From the NCBI RefSeq assembly GCF_947286155.1, contig NZ_CAMYPD010000018.1, forward strand, positions 1 to 51,512: a stretch of 51,512 nucleotides of DNA, in the 5' to 3' direction. Positions 7,612 through 17,500 of this stretch are shown here, one piece after another; position 1 is the stretch's first letter; each line of letters starts with the position of its first letter. This stretch comes from an uncultured Tessaracoccus sp. (lineage in GTDB: Bacteria; Actinomycetota; Actinomycetes; Propionibacteriales; Propionibacteriaceae). The position numbers were made by a program, and so were the translations under genes. The notes under the pieces were generated by a model that made no database searches, had not been told where the DNA came from, and was given only the letters and a program-made list of their open reading frames with translations.

Positions 7612-8087
7612 ACGCCCAGCTCCCGACGCAGTTTCGCGACGTGCCCCGTCGCCCGCACGTTGTACTGGGCCACGCGCACCGTGCCGTTGCCCTCGTCGTC
7701 GACGTCAATCACGAATGTGGAACGGATGATGCCCTCGATCTCTTTGCCGTACAGCTTCTTGGTGCCGAACGCGGCGTAGGCGTTGGTGACCTCAAGGCTG
7801 GGGTCGGCGAGTAGCGTGACGCTGAGCTCGGATTGTTCCGTGAACTTGGCAAGCTTCTCGACCGTGTCCGGCGAGCAGCCGAGCACCGCGTAGCCTGCGC
7901 TGGCGAGCTCTTCGAGCGACGCGGAGAAATCGACGGCCTGGGTGGTGCAGCCGGGCGTCATTGCTGCGGGGTAGAAGTAGAGGATGACGGCTTGGCTGGC
8001 GAAGTCGGTGAGCGACACCTCTTCCCCTCGTTGATTCGGCAGGGTGAATGCCGGTGCGGGGGATCCATGAGTCAGACGAGCAACCAT
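7608..8087 (-). CDS. bcp: Thioredoxin-dependent thiol peroxidase, Bcp/PrxQ type
   Basis: A 159-residue peroxiredoxin. The peroxidatic cysteine lies in 'TPGCTTQ' (family consensus TPGCT), preceded by 'VILYFYPA'; a possible resolving cysteine lies in 'VLGCSPD'. It reduces hydrogen peroxide and organic hydroperoxides in the cytoplasm using thioredoxin. It overlaps the downstream YigZ-like gene by four bases, and the pair is divergent from DUF3618/GroES. The usual Lys before Ala in the K-A-M-T-P-G-C signature is Ala here (PAAMTPGC), a small departure. Confidence 0.9.
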   Translation of the reverse strand: MVARLTHGSPAPAFTLPNQRGEEVSLTDFASQAVILYFYPAAMTPGCTTQAVDFSASLEELASAGYAVLGCSPDTVEKLAKFTEQSELSVTLLADPSLEVTNAYAAFGTKKLYGKEIEGIIRSTFVIDVDDEGNGTVRVAQYNVRATGHVAKLRRELGV

Positions 8088-8137
8088 GTGTCCAATTGTA
8101 CGGCTAGGCTGGGGTAACCAACGTTGAAGGAGTGTTG

Positions 8138-8470
8138 ATGGCTAAGGAGCGCACCGTCGAAGACATTCGCGCTGAGCTCGCCGGGACGCGAGCGAACTTG
8201 AAGTCTTCGGTTGCGGGATTCCGTGAATCCGTCGAGCCGAAGAACGTCGCCAAGCAGAGCGTGGCTGACGTGAAGCAATTTGCTCAAAACGAGTTCAACG
8301 AGGCGAAGAAACAGTTCGTGCACGAGGATGGCCGTATCCGCACCGAGCGCATCCTCGCGATTGCCGGCGCGGTTGTTGGCGTCGTGGCGTTTGCGGTGAC
8401 GCTCAACGCGCTGTCCAAGCGCGGCCAACTCAACTCGGCCAAGGCAAAGAAGGCGATCACGGCCAAGTGA
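8138..8470 (+). CDS. DUF3618 membrane-anchored protein
   Basis: A 110-residue protein. ATG 8138 has GAAGGAG ending six bases upstream; the in-frame GTG 8132 abuts that site and is less likely. The N-terminal 'TVEDIRAELAGTRANLKSSV' is the DUF3618 signature, a helical segment. One hydrophobic helix ('ILAIAGAVVGVVAFAVTL') sits near the C-terminus, followed by a basic tail. The family is typical of Actinobacteria and its role is not established. The stop overlaps the start of the GroES-like gene (GTGA), so both are co-translated. Confidence 0.8.
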   Translation: MAKERTVEDIRAELAGTRANLKSSVAGFRESVEPKNVAKQSVADVKQFAQNEFNEAKKQFVHEDGRIRTERILAIAGAVVGVVAFAVTLNALSKRGQLNSAKAKKAITAK

Positions 8471-8790
8471 GCGACGCCCAGCTAGCCATTCGGATGCTGC
8501 ACGATCGGGTGCTCGTCGATGCCGAATCCGGCGATCACGAGCGCACAAGCGGTGGAGGCATCCTGATTCCAGCCACCGTCCAGATGGGCAAGCGCCTGGC
8601 CTGGGCGAAGGTGGTGTCCGCCGGGCCGAGCGTGCGCGCCGTCGAAGTGGGGGACAGAGTGCTGTTCGACCCCGAAGACCGAGCCGAGGTGGAGCTGAAC
8701 GCCCGCCGCTACGTGCTGCTGCGCGAGCGCGACATCCACGCCGTCGCCGCCGAGCGCCTCGACGACGCCGGCACCGGGCTGTACTTGTAA
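8467..8790 (+). CDS. GroES-family co-chaperonin paralogue
   Basis: A 107-residue protein starting at GTG 8467, overlapping the DUF3618 stop. It has the chaperonin-10 pattern: 'IRMLHDRVLVDAE' at the N-terminus, a mobile-loop-like 'ERTSGGGILIP', and 'GDRVLFDPE' with a final 'VLLRERDIHAV'. Normal GroES caps GroEL during protein folding. No groEL is nearby and the protein is slightly longer than typical GroES (~95), so it is likely a second, specialised copy rather than the main groES. A hairpin follows the stop. Confidence 0.8.
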   Translation: MSDAQLAIRMLHDRVLVDAESGDHERTSGGGILIPATVQMGKRLAWAKVVSAGPSVRAVEVGDRVLFDPEDRAEVELNARRYVLLRERDIHAVAAERLDDAGTGLYL

Positions 8791-8807
8791 CCCGTAGCAA
8801 TCACAAC

Positions 8808-8886
8808 GCTCGACGGAGCGCACTCCAGATGCCGATTCTGGCCCCTCAGGGGCGGTTTTCGCCATCTGTTGTGCGCTCCGTCGAGC
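8808..8886. terminator. Bidirectional terminator between convergent genes
   Basis: Perfect 16-bp outer arms (8808-8823 with 8871-8886), inner arms CAGATG/CATCTG (8826-8831, 8863-8868) and a central CCCCTCAGGGG hairpin followed by GGTTTTC. It lies between the GroES-like gene (+) and the permease gene (-). Confidence 0.8.
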
Positions 8887-8908
8887 ATTGGGGAGCGATG
8901 AGCGTTCG

Positions 8909-9817
8909 TTATCCCTTGACTGCACCTTCAGTAATGCCGGCAATGAACTGCTTCGAGCCGAGCGCGAAGATGATGATGAGCGGCACGACGGAGATGAGCG
9001 ACGACGCCATCAGCATGCCGTAATCGGTGCCGTGTGCGGTCTTCAACTGCGACAGTGCCACCTGCAACGTGAGCTTGCTGGGATCGTTCAACACAATCAA
9101 CGGCCACATGAAGTCGTTCCATGCGCCGATGAACGAGAACATGCCCAGGAACGCGAGAGCAGGGCGAATGGTGGGGAGACACACGTGGAGGTACTGCCGC
9201 CAGAATCCGCAGTTATCAATGCGGGCGGCTTCCAACAGCTCGCGCGGAATGGCATTCGACGCGTACTGACGAAGCCAAAACACACCAAATGCGCTCGCCA
9301 GGGAGGGAAAGATGAGGGCCTTGAGCGACCCAACCCAGCCAAGTTTGCTCATGAACAGGAACTGGGGAATCGTCGCGAGCTGCGCCGGGAGGAGAAACGT
9401 CGCGAGCACGATACCGAACAGAAGCCGTTTGCCCGGGAACTCGTACTTGGCAAAAGCGAACGCTGCCAGCGACGAAATGAAGAGCACGAGGAAGGTCACG
9501 CTAATCGCCACGAATGCGGTGTTCGACATGGCCGCCCAGATGTTGATCTTGTCCATGATCGCTCCGACGTTGTCGTCGAGGCGATCACCGGGCGTCATAA
9601 CCGGCGGGAATTTGTAGATCACCGATGAGGGCTGAGATGCCAATACAAACATCCAGTAGAAGGGGAATACGGAAACAAGTGCGCCCAGGATGAGCAGGAT
9701 GTGGCGCACGACCGCACCCCGGCGGCGGCGCCACGACGGCCTACGCTTCGGGCGACCGCCCGTTTCGATGGCCGCGCCTGCCAGAGCTGCCGGCACTGCG
9801 CGCTGGTTGATAGACAT
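8909..9817 (-). CDS. Carbohydrate ABC transporter permease, MalG/UgpE type
   Basis: A 302-residue inner-membrane permease. ATG 9817 shares its A with the TGA of the upstream permease (TGATG), so the two are translationally coupled. It has six hydrophobic helices and the cytoplasmic EAA loop ('ELLEAARIDNCGFWRQ'), which docks the ATPase. With the second permease it forms the channel for an oligosaccharide delivered by the binding protein encoded first in the operon. No ATPase gene is in the operon, so a shared MsmK/UgpC-type ATPase encoded elsewhere is expected. The glycosidases nearby suggest a mannose- or hexosamine-containing substrate. Confidence 0.9.
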   Translation of the reverse strand: MSINQRAVPAALAGAAIETGGRPKRRPSWRRRRGAVVRHILLILGALVSVFPFYWMFVLASQPSSVIYKFPPVMTPGDRLDDNVGAIMDKINIWAAMSNTAFVAISVTFLVLFISSLAAFAFAKYEFPGKRLLFGIVLATFLLPAQLATIPQFLFMSKLGWVGSLKALIFPSLASAFGVFWLRQYASNAIPRELLEAARIDNCGFWRQYLHVCLPTIRPALAFLGMFSFIGAWNDFMWPLIVLNDPSKLTLQVALSQLKTAHGTDYGMLMASSLISVVPLIIIFALGSKQFIAGITEGAVKG

Positions 9818-10797
9818 CAGCCCTTCACCTTTCGTTCGCGGGTGACCAGCCAGTTGATGATGGAGAAGAACATCACAACGACGAACACACCCCATGCGAT
9901 CGTCGCGCCGTAGCCGTAGCGGTTCTCCTGGAACGCGACGGAGTAGAAGTAGAGCACCATCGTCATACCTGAGTTGCCGACGCCGCCCGCCGCGGCCGCG
10001 CCAGACGCCTGCGACGAGGTGAGCACCTGGGATTCGGTGAAGCTCTGGAGTGAGCCGATGGTGGACATCAGTGTGATGAACAACACAATGGGGCGCAGCT
10101 GAGGCAGCGTGATGCGGAAGAACGTCTGGAAGCCGTTCGCCCCGTCGATTGCAGCGGACTCGTACTGCGTCTTATCAATGGCCTGCAAACCAGCGAGGAT
10201 GAGCAGGGCGTTGTAGCCCACGAATGACCAGGTGGTGAGGGCAGAGATAGCAATCTTGATGCCCCACTCGTTTTGTAGCCAAGCGATGTTTTCGAACCCA
10301 AACAGGTTGACGATCACGTTGGCCAAGCCAAACTGGCTGGAGAACAGCGAGCTAAACAGAATGCCCATCGCCACCATGGAGGTGACGTTGGGAATGAGGT
10401 AGACCACGCGGTACGTGGTGGAGAAGCGCATCGTGGAGTTCAGCATGAGCGCGACGATCGTGGCCAAGACGAGCGTCGGCACCGTGCCCATCACCCACAA
10501 GATGAGCGTATTGACCAACGACTTGTAGAACAGTGGGTCAACGATGAGGTACTTGAAGTTCTCAAACCCGATGAACTTGATGTCGCCGAGCCCGGACCAG
10601 TTCGTGAACGCCAGCGCCATGGTGAACACCATGGGCATGGCGCCGAACATGAAGAAGAAGAAGAAATACGGGGAAACCGCAAAGTATTGCGGAAGTGAAC
10701 GCTTCATCCGTTTCCCCAGCGACGGTGTTCTCACCTCAGCAATGGGAGGGAGGGTGGCGGTGGCGCCACCCTCCCCGGCAGTTGTTCCCGGATTCAT
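9817..10797 (-). CDS. Carbohydrate ABC transporter permease, MalF/UgpA type
   Basis: A 326-residue permease. The start is set at ATG 10797, which overlaps the upstream stop as ATGA; the frame extends 20 codons further but into the binding-protein gene. A variable N-terminus is followed by six helices starting near 'PYFFFFFMFGAMPMVFTMAL', with the EAA loop 'YESAAIDGANGFQTFFRITL'. It partners with the MalG-like permease and is the middle gene of the three-gene importer operon. Confidence 0.9.
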   Translation of the reverse strand: MNPGTTAGEGGATATLPPIAEVRTPSLGKRMKRSLPQYFAVSPYFFFFFMFGAMPMVFTMALAFTNWSGLGDIKFIGFENFKYLIVDPLFYKSLVNTLILWVMGTVPTLVLATIVALMLNSTMRFSTTYRVVYLIPNVTSMVAMGILFSSLFSSQFGLANVIVNLFGFENIAWLQNEWGIKIAISALTTWSFVGYNALLILAGLQAIDKTQYESAAIDGANGFQTFFRITLPQLRPIVLFITLMSTIGSLQSFTESQVLTSSQASGAAAAGGVGNSGMTMVLYFYSVAFQENRYGYGATIAWGVFVVVMFFSIINWLVTRERKVKG

Positions 10798-12095
10798 CGA
10801 ACCGTGAGCCCCACTTGCTTTGCGATTCGCTTCGCCTGTGTCACGGCGTCGTTCCAAGCCTTCTCACGATCCTTCTTCGACGACTCGATGAGATCGATCT
10901 CGGCGAGGAAAGGCGCCTGCACAGCGCTGGACTGCGGGTCTTCGTACAGCGGGCGTACGGTCTCCGCAGCGTGGCCGAACACCTCGGCAGCTTTCTGTCC
11001 ACCCAGGAACTCGACGGGGCCAGCCACTTCCTCCATATCGAAGGATTCCGGCGTTGCCGGGAAGTTGCCCTTGTCCTGGTACTCGTAGGCCTGGTTCTTC
11101 GGGTTCAGGATGTACTTGATGATCTCGAACGAAGCCTCCGGATCCTTCGCGCCCTCGGGGATGGTGAGGAACGAGCCACCGCTGTTGGTGGCTTCACCCG
11201 GGTGCTCACACACGCGCCACTTGCCTGCAGTTTCGGGCGCATCCACCATGAGGTCTGCCAGGTGCCAGGACGCACCGAAGTCGGCGGGCAGCTTGCCCTC
11301 GTTGATGGCAGCGGCGGAGTCGGCGGTGTTCGACTCGATGCTCGCGACGATGCCGGCGTCGTAGGCCTTCATCATGGTGTCCCAGGCGCTACGGATGTGG
11401 TCCTGGTCGCCGATGAACACGCCCTCTTCGTCGATGAAGCCCATGCCGGATTGCGGCCAGACGGTGTCAAACAGGCTGGCGCAGTTGCGGATGAGGTAGG
11501 TGTCGGGCTTCTTCGAAAGGAGCTGCTTGCCGAGCTCGAAGTAGGCCTCCCACTCGCGGATTTCCTCAGCAAGCTTCTTCGGGTCGTAGGTGAGACCGGC
11601 GCCCTCGAACACGTCGGCGCGGTAGAACAGCGCGGTGGGGCCGATGTCGATCGGGATGCCCAGCTGCTTGCCGTCCTTTGTGGTGGCCTGGTCCCACTTG
11701 TACTCCAAGTAGGTGTCCTTGATGTCCTTGGCGCCAATTGAGTTGAGGTCGACGAAGTACTTGTCCTGGGAGAGGAAGAAGGGGATGTCCTGACCCTTCA
11801 CGCCGGTGATGTCCGGCAAGCCGCTGCCAGCTGCGAAGGTGGTGGTGAGCTTCTGCTTGAAGTCGCCGCCAATCACGTCCTGGCGAAGCTTGTACTGCTT
11901 CAGATCCTTTGCGACGCCCTCCAGCACCTTCTTGCCAAAGCCCTCAGGCCAGGTCCACAGCACCATGTCCTTCACATCGCCGTTGCCAGAGGAGCCTCCG
12001 CCGCCAGTGGAGCTCTGGGTGGAACATGCGGAGAGCCCGAGCAAGCCGAGCGTGGCAGCCCCTCCGCCGAGTAGGTGTCGCCGTGACAAGTTCAT
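10794..12095 (-). CDS. Sugar ABC transporter solute-binding lipoprotein
   Basis: A 433-residue family-1 extracellular solute-binding protein. ATG 12095 has AAGGAG seven bases upstream. The N-terminus has a twin-arginine-like 'SRRHLLGG', a hydrophobic stretch and a lipobox ('GLSAC', lipidated Cys24), so it is probably a Tat-exported lipoprotein anchored on the outer face of the membrane. A Ser/Gly linker follows. It would capture an oligosaccharide and hand it to the two permeases. First gene of the operon, transcribed away from the DeoR regulator, which is the likely controller. Confidence 0.9.
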   Translation of the reverse strand: MNLSRRHLLGGGAATLGLLGLSACSTQSSTGGGGSSGNGDVKDMVLWTWPEGFGKKVLEGVAKDLKQYKLRQDVIGGDFKQKLTTTFAAGSGLPDITGVKGQDIPFFLSQDKYFVDLNSIGAKDIKDTYLEYKWDQATTKDGKQLGIPIDIGPTALFYRADVFEGAGLTYDPKKLAEEIREWEAYFELGKQLLSKKPDTYLIRNCASLFDTVWPQSGMGFIDEEGVFIGDQDHIRSAWDTMMKAYDAGIVASIESNTADSAAAINEGKLPADFGASWHLADLMVDAPETAGKWRVCEHPGEATNSGGSFLTIPEGAKDPEASFEIIKYILNPKNQAYEYQDKGNFPATPESFDMEEVAGPVEFLGGQKAAEVFGHAAETVRPLYEDPQSSAVQAPFLAEIDLIESSKKDREKAWNDAVTQAKRIAKQVGLTVR

Positions 12096-12253
12096 TGTTC
12101 GCTCCTTGAGGTAGCTCGCCGTGGTTCCCCTTCCATGGTTGTCACGGCGTTGTGTCTAGTCGATCAAATTGCTTCAACAAAGCGTGATGGGGAGTGCTGG
12201 CCTGGGCTTCGTGTCGCAGGGTTTGCTCCGTTGCGACGCGACGTCGGAAGATG

Positions 12254-12281
12254 TGATAACCCTCCAAATACCCTTTGACAA
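12254..12281 (-). promoter_or_regulatory. Candidate promoter of the ABC operon; intergenic 12096-12416
   Basis: On the minus strand TTGTCA (12281-12276) and TTATCA (12259-12254) are separated by 16 bases, a plausible sigma-70-like promoter about 160 bases upstream of the binding-protein gene. The rest of the 321-base divergent region holds no gene. An operator for the DeoR protein is expected here but I cannot point to a convincing palindrome. Confidence 0.4.
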
Positions 12282-12416
12282 GCATATTCATGTCTTCGGA
12301 TCCGCCTTGATCGAGTGTGTGAGACTCAATCTAGCACCCCGGCGCCTGATTTGAAAGAGAGTGAGCGAGTTGTGCAAAACTGAGCGAAATAGGTTTGCCT
12401 GCGCTACGATGTATCT

Positions 12417-13172
12417 GTGTTGAAAGCATCTCGGCAGGAGTCAATGTTGCGCCTCTTGGAGGTGCGACGTCGTGCTGGCATCGTCGATATTGCGCGCGAG
12501 CTTCAGGTCAGTGAAGCCACCGTGCGACGCGACGTTGCTGAGCTCGAAGAGCAAGGCATGGTGACACGCTCTTGGGGTGCTGTGGAGCTTGCCCACACTG
12601 CCGACGACCCGTTCCATGAGACTCTCGCACGCGAAGGCTTGGCGAAAGAACGCATTGCACGCGCGGCTGCGAAGCTGGTGCAGCCTGGCCAGACCGTCAT
12701 CCTCGACATCGGCACGACCGTGCATTACTTGGCGCTGGCGTTGCAAGAGATGCCGCTCACGGTCATTACCCCTTCACTCGCCGCATTCGAGGTGTTCCGC
12801 AACCAGCCCAACATCTCTGTGGTGCTACTGGGCGGACGGTGGTCTGAGCCGTATCAGTGTTTCGAGGGAGACCCCGTCGGGGATGCGCTCGCTCGCCAAC
12901 AGGCAGATATCGCCTTCCTGGGATGTTCAGGAGTGGGGGATACCGGACGAATCCGAGACACGTCGTACACCCAGGCCGCCATGAAACGGGCCATGCACGC
13001 GGCAGCGTCCCGCACCTATTTGCTCGCCGATGCCAAGAAATTCCCTGGGCAAGGCAACAGTGCCCCCTTCGACCTGGCTGTCGTTGACGGGCTCATCACC
13101 GACTTAGACCCGCTCCCAGAAAAACTGGCCGAGCAGGTTGCAGCGATCGACTTGGAGGTCATTCACGCATGA
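12417..13172 (+). CDS. DeoR/GlpR-family transcriptional regulator
   Basis: A 251-residue repressor-type protein. An N-terminal winged helix ('GIVDIARELQVSEATVRRDV', residues ~20-40) is followed by a DeoR C-terminal sensor domain of the ribose-5-phosphate-isomerase-like fold ('TVILDIGTTVHYLALAL', 'VVLLGGR', 'FLGCSGV'). Such proteins bind phosphorylated sugars and release DNA. GTG 12417 is seven bases after TACGAT (12405-12410), so the transcript may be leaderless. It overlaps the GH4 gene by ATGA and likely controls both the GH4 operon and the divergent ABC operon. The inducer is unknown, perhaps a sugar phosphate made by the PfkB kinase. Confidence 0.9.
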   Translation: MLKASRQESMLRLLEVRRRAGIVDIARELQVSEATVRRDVAELEEQGMVTRSWGAVELAHTADDPFHETLAREGLAKERIARAAAKLVQPGQTVILDIGTTVHYLALALQEMPLTVITPSLAAFEVFRNQPNISVVLLGGRWSEPYQCFEGDPVGDALARQQADIAFLGCSGVGDTGRIRDTSYTQAAMKRAMHAAASRTYLLADAKKFPGQGNSAPFDLAVVDGLITDLDPLPEKLAEQVAAIDLEVIHA

Positions 13173-14554
13173 AACTCACCATTCTGGGCGGCGGCGGTTT
13201 CCGTGTGCCCCTCGTGTACAAGGCGCTCATGGAAGACGAATCCGACGAACGCGTCGACGAGGTGCGCCTCTACGACACCGATCCTGTGCGACTCGCGGCC
13301 ATCAACACAGTGCTCGAAGAGCTTGCAGCCACGTCAGCCGACGCGCCTCGCGTCGTCGCGACCACTGATCTCGCGGAAGCCCTTGCCGGGGTGGATTTCG
13401 TGTTCTCCGCCATGCGCGTGGGCGGCGCTGAAGGGCGGGCCGCCGACGAGCGCATCGCGCTCCACAACGGCGTCATTGGCCAGGAGACGGTGGGAGCGGG
13501 CGGCATCTCGTACGCCCTGCGCGGCATCCCCGTCGTCATCGGTTTGGTAGAGCAACTGCGCAAGCACGCACCCGACGCCTGGGTGATCAACTTCACCAAC
13601 CCCGCAGGTGTCATCACTGAGGTGATGCAGCCATCGCTGGGCGACCGCGTCGTCGGAATCTGTGACTCCCCGGTGGGCCTCGCCCGTCGCGTGCTCACCA
13701 CGCTGCAGGGTGAGGGAATCGTCGCCGACGATGTGCCCCCGCTCACCGCTGCCGACGGGCGAGTACGCCTCGACTACGCCGGCCTCAACCACCTGGGCTG
13801 GCTGACGGGCCTGCATGTGGACGGCGAAGACGTGCTGCCGCGGTTGCTCGAGCGTGCCGACCTCATCGAATCGTTCGAGGAGGGTCGCCTCTTCGGCGCG
13901 CCGCTCGTACAGGCGCTGGGCTGCCTGCCCAACGAATACCTCCACTACTACTACTTCTCGCGAGAAGACCTCCTCCTGGACAGCAAATCAGAAGCCACGC
14001 GCGGGGTGTTCCTCGCCCAGCAACAGCGTCGCTTCTACGAAGCAGCGACGAACGCGACTGGCGACGTCCACGCGCTGTGGGAGCAGTGCCGGCTGGAGCG
14101 TGAAGCAACCTACATGGCATCAAACCGAGACGCAGCCGGCGGCTTCGAGCGAGACGTTGCCGACCTCGAGACCGGGGGATACGACAAGGTGGCGTTGGCG
14201 ATCATGCATGCCATCGCCAACGACGTTCCCGCCCGGCTCATCCTGAACGTAGCCAACCGGGGCATACTGCCCGACCTCGACGACACCGCGGTGGTGGAAG
14301 TTCCCTGTGACGTCGACGGCAACGGCATCCACCCACTGCCGGGGGCCGCGCTGCCCGACCATGGGCGAGGCATCGTCGTGAATGCGAAGTATGTGGAGCG
14401 GCGCACCATTGCTGCCGCACTCCACGCATCCCGCAGCGACGCGGTGCTGGCGCTCGCGCACCACCCGCTCGTGGACTCCGTGAATGTGGCACGCGACATC
14501 CTGGACGACCTCGTCGAGCACTTCCACGAACTCGCCTATCTGGAGAAGCACTGA
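13169..14554 (+). CDS. Glycoside hydrolase family 4 enzyme
   Basis: A 461-residue cytoplasmic NAD+- and metal-dependent glycosidase. The N-terminal Rossmann motif is 'LTILGGGGFRVPLVYKAL'; 'INFTNPAGVITEVMQ' follows. The metal-binding Cys (165, in 'GICDSPVG') and His (208, in 'GLNHLGWL') of the family are present, and 'GCLPNEYLHYYYF' is also typical. GH4 enzymes act by oxidation-elimination and include 6-phospho-alpha/beta-glucosidases, alpha-galactosidases and alpha-glucuronidases. Specificity cannot be fixed from sequence by eye; the Cys-x-Ser-Pro form is often seen in 6-phospho-beta-glucosidase-like members. It is coupled to the DeoR gene upstream and followed closely by GH38. Confidence 0.88.
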   Translation: MKLTILGGGGFRVPLVYKALMEDESDERVDEVRLYDTDPVRLAAINTVLEELAATSADAPRVVATTDLAEALAGVDFVFSAMRVGGAEGRAADERIALHNGVIGQETVGAGGISYALRGIPVVIGLVEQLRKHAPDAWVINFTNPAGVITEVMQPSLGDRVVGICDSPVGLARRVLTTLQGEGIVADDVPPLTAADGRVRLDYAGLNHLGWLTGLHVDGEDVLPRLLERADLIESFEEGRLFGAPLVQALGCLPNEYLHYYYFSREDLLLDSKSEATRGVFLAQQQRRFYEAATNATGDVHALWEQCRLEREATYMASNRDAAGGFERDVADLETGGYDKVALAIMHAIANDVPARLILNVANRGILPDLDDTAVVEVPCDVDGNGIHPLPGAALPDHGRGIVVNAKYVERRTIAAALHASRSDAVLALAHHPLVDSVNVARDILDDLVEHFHELAYLEKH

Positions 14555-14555
14555 C

Positions 14556-17500
14556 ATGCATGACGACCGCAAGCTTGTAGAAGAGCGCATCGAGGATCTG
14601 CGCGAGCGCCTCGTCGGAAAAGAGTATGTAACGCTCGCCCAGCTCAACGTTGAGGCGTGGAAAGCGCCAGACGAGCCCGTCCCCTTTGCGGAGGCGGCCA
14701 GTCAGCAGTACGAGCCATTCCCCGTCGGCACCTGGTGGGGGCCGGCATGGAGCACGTGGTGGCTGCGGCTCGACGGCATCCTCCCCGACGATGCCCCCCG
14801 CGAGCGTGTCGAACTCCGCGTTGACCTGGGCTTTTCCGGTGACTGGGCGGGCAATCAGTCGGAGGGGCTTGTGTACACGTGCGACGGGGTGCCGCTGAAG
14901 GGCCTCAACCCCATGAACCGCACCGTGCCGCTCACCTTCGGGTCGATCGCCGAACAACTTGAGCACGAAGGTTCGCCGCTGGTGGCGGCCGACGGCTCTG
15001 TGCGGCTGGTGGTGGAAGCCGCCGCCAACCCCAACCACGGGGAAGACATGGCCAAGTACGGCGACAAGGCCACTATGCCCATCGAGCCCATGTGGCAGTT
15101 CAAGGCCGCGGAACTCGTGACGCGCAACGACGACGTCTGGCACCTTCAGCTCGACCTCGAGGTGCTCGACGGGCTCATGCGCGAGCTCCCCGTCGACTCC
15201 ACCTGGCGCGCCACCCTCCTTCGTGGGCTCGAGCGAGCCGCCGACGTCATCGACCAGGGCAGCATCGAGGATCAAGCAGCCGCCGCGCGCGCCGTGCTCG
15301 CGCCCTTGCTGACCAGCGGCCCCCACGGTTCCGCGCAGCGCATGACCGCCGTCGGACACGCGCACATCGACTCCGCTTGGTTGTGGCCCATCCGGGAGAC
15401 CCGTCGGAAGGTGGTGCGCTCGCTGTCGAACGTCGTCGCGCTCGCCGATGAATACCCAGACTTCCACTTCGCCTGCACCGCTCCCCAGCACCTTCAGTGG
15501 TTGAAGGAAGACGCGCCGATGGTGTTCGAGCGGATGCGCGAGGCCATCCAGCGCGGCCAGTGGCACATGGTGGGCGGCACCTGGGTGGAGCCGGACGCCA
15601 ATCTCCCCGGCGGCGAGGCGATGGTTCGACAGCTCACCAGTGGCCTGAGGTGGCTTCGCGACGAGCTGGACGTCACCACCGACTGCCTCTGGCTGCCCGA
15701 CTCGTTCGGCTACTCCGGCGCGCTGCCGCAGATCGCCAAACTCGCCGGCATGCGGTGGTTCTTCACCCAGAAGATGAACTGGAACCAGACGAACACACTG
15801 CCGCACCACACGTTCTGGTGGGAGGGCATCGACGGCACGCGTATCTGGACGCATTTCCCGCCCGTCGACTGCTACGACTCCATCCTTTCCCCAGATCAGG
15901 TGAAGTTCGCCGAGCGGAACTTCAAGGAAAAGGGCGTTGCCAAGGAGTCGCTGTTGCCGTTTGGGTACGGAGACGGTGGTGGCGGCCCCGTGCGCGAAAT
16001 GGTGGAACGTGCCCGTCGGCAGAGCAACCTTGAGGGGTCGCCGGTGCTCACCATGGGCAGCCCGCAAGACTTCTACGACGCGGCTCGCGCCGAGCGCGAT
16101 GAGCTCCCCGTCTGGGCCGGCGAGCTCTACTTCGAGTTCCACCGCGGTGTCCAGACCTCGCAACTGGCCTTGAAGCAAGGCAACCGACGCGTCGAGGCCG
16201 GCCTCGCGGCGCTGGAATGGCTTGGCACGCTGGCGATGCTTCGCGGGTATGCGTTCGACGCCGAGGGCGTCGAACAGCTCTGGCGACGCATGATGCTGCT
16301 GCAGTTCCACGACATCCTCCCGGGCAGCGCTATCGCCTGGGTGAATGAAGAAGCGCGCGAGGAGTACACGTCGCTGCTGCAAGAGATTGAGGAACGTATC
16401 GACGCGCTGCGTCGTGCCGTGTTCCCGGGGGAGCAGCGGGCCGTTGCGAACCCGGCGCCGTTCGCGAGGCGGGAGCTGATCGAGGTAGAGGGGCGACGGG
16501 TGCTCGTCGACGTCGGCCCGCTCAGCGTTGTGCCGCTTGCCGACGCCGAAGCATCCCCGACGCACCCCGTCCAGGCCCAGCGCCAAGACGAGGGCATCGT
16601 GCTCGACAACGGTTTGGTGCGCGTCGTCGTCGCGCCCGACGGAACGCTGACGAGCCTCGTCGACGTGGAAGCCGAGCGCGAACTGCTGCTCCTCGGCGAG
16701 CGGGCCAACCTGCTGCGCCTGCACCCCGACCACCCCAGCTGCTTCGACGCGTGGGAGCTCCAGGCGCAATACCGCCACCATGTGTGGGAGCTCGACGACG
16801 TCGAACAGGTTGCGCTGGTGGAGGACACTCCGCTTCGCGCCCAGGTGGATGTGGTTCGGACCTTCGGCGACTCCCGGGTGACGCAGTCGCTGTGGCTGGA
16901 TGCGGACAGCAAGACGGTGCGGTTCGCCATCGATATTGACTGGCACGAACGCTCCCGCGTGCTGAAGGTGGCATTCCCGCTCGCGGTGAAGGCCACCCAT
17001 GAGTCGTCCGAAATCCAGTTCGGGCACGTGCGGCGCGCGTTGACGTCGAATACGAGCTGGGATGAGGCGCGCTTCGAGGTGCCCGTACACCGGTGGACGC
17101 TGCTCGACGAGCCCGGCTATGCGGTGGCGCTGTCGTACGACTCTTCCTACGGCCACGACGTGGAACCCGCCGGCGCCGGTGAACACGCGCCCACCACAGG
17201 CGTGGTGGCGAGCTACACGTTGCTGCGGGCGCCCCTGTCGCCGGATGAGGAATCGGACCAAGGACAGCACCGCATCCAGTACCAGCTCACCGTCGACGCC
17301 GACGTGCGCGTGGCGAGCGAGGCCGGTGTCGGGCTGAATCAGCCACTGCGTGTGCTGGACGGTGCGGGTGCGAGCGAGGCCGCCGTGGCGTCGCTGGAGA
17401 TGCTCCGCGGGCATGCGGTGATTGATGCGGTGAAACCGGCATTCGACGAGTCCGGTGACGTGGTGATCCGGTTGCACGAGGCTACGGGTGGGCGGTCGCG

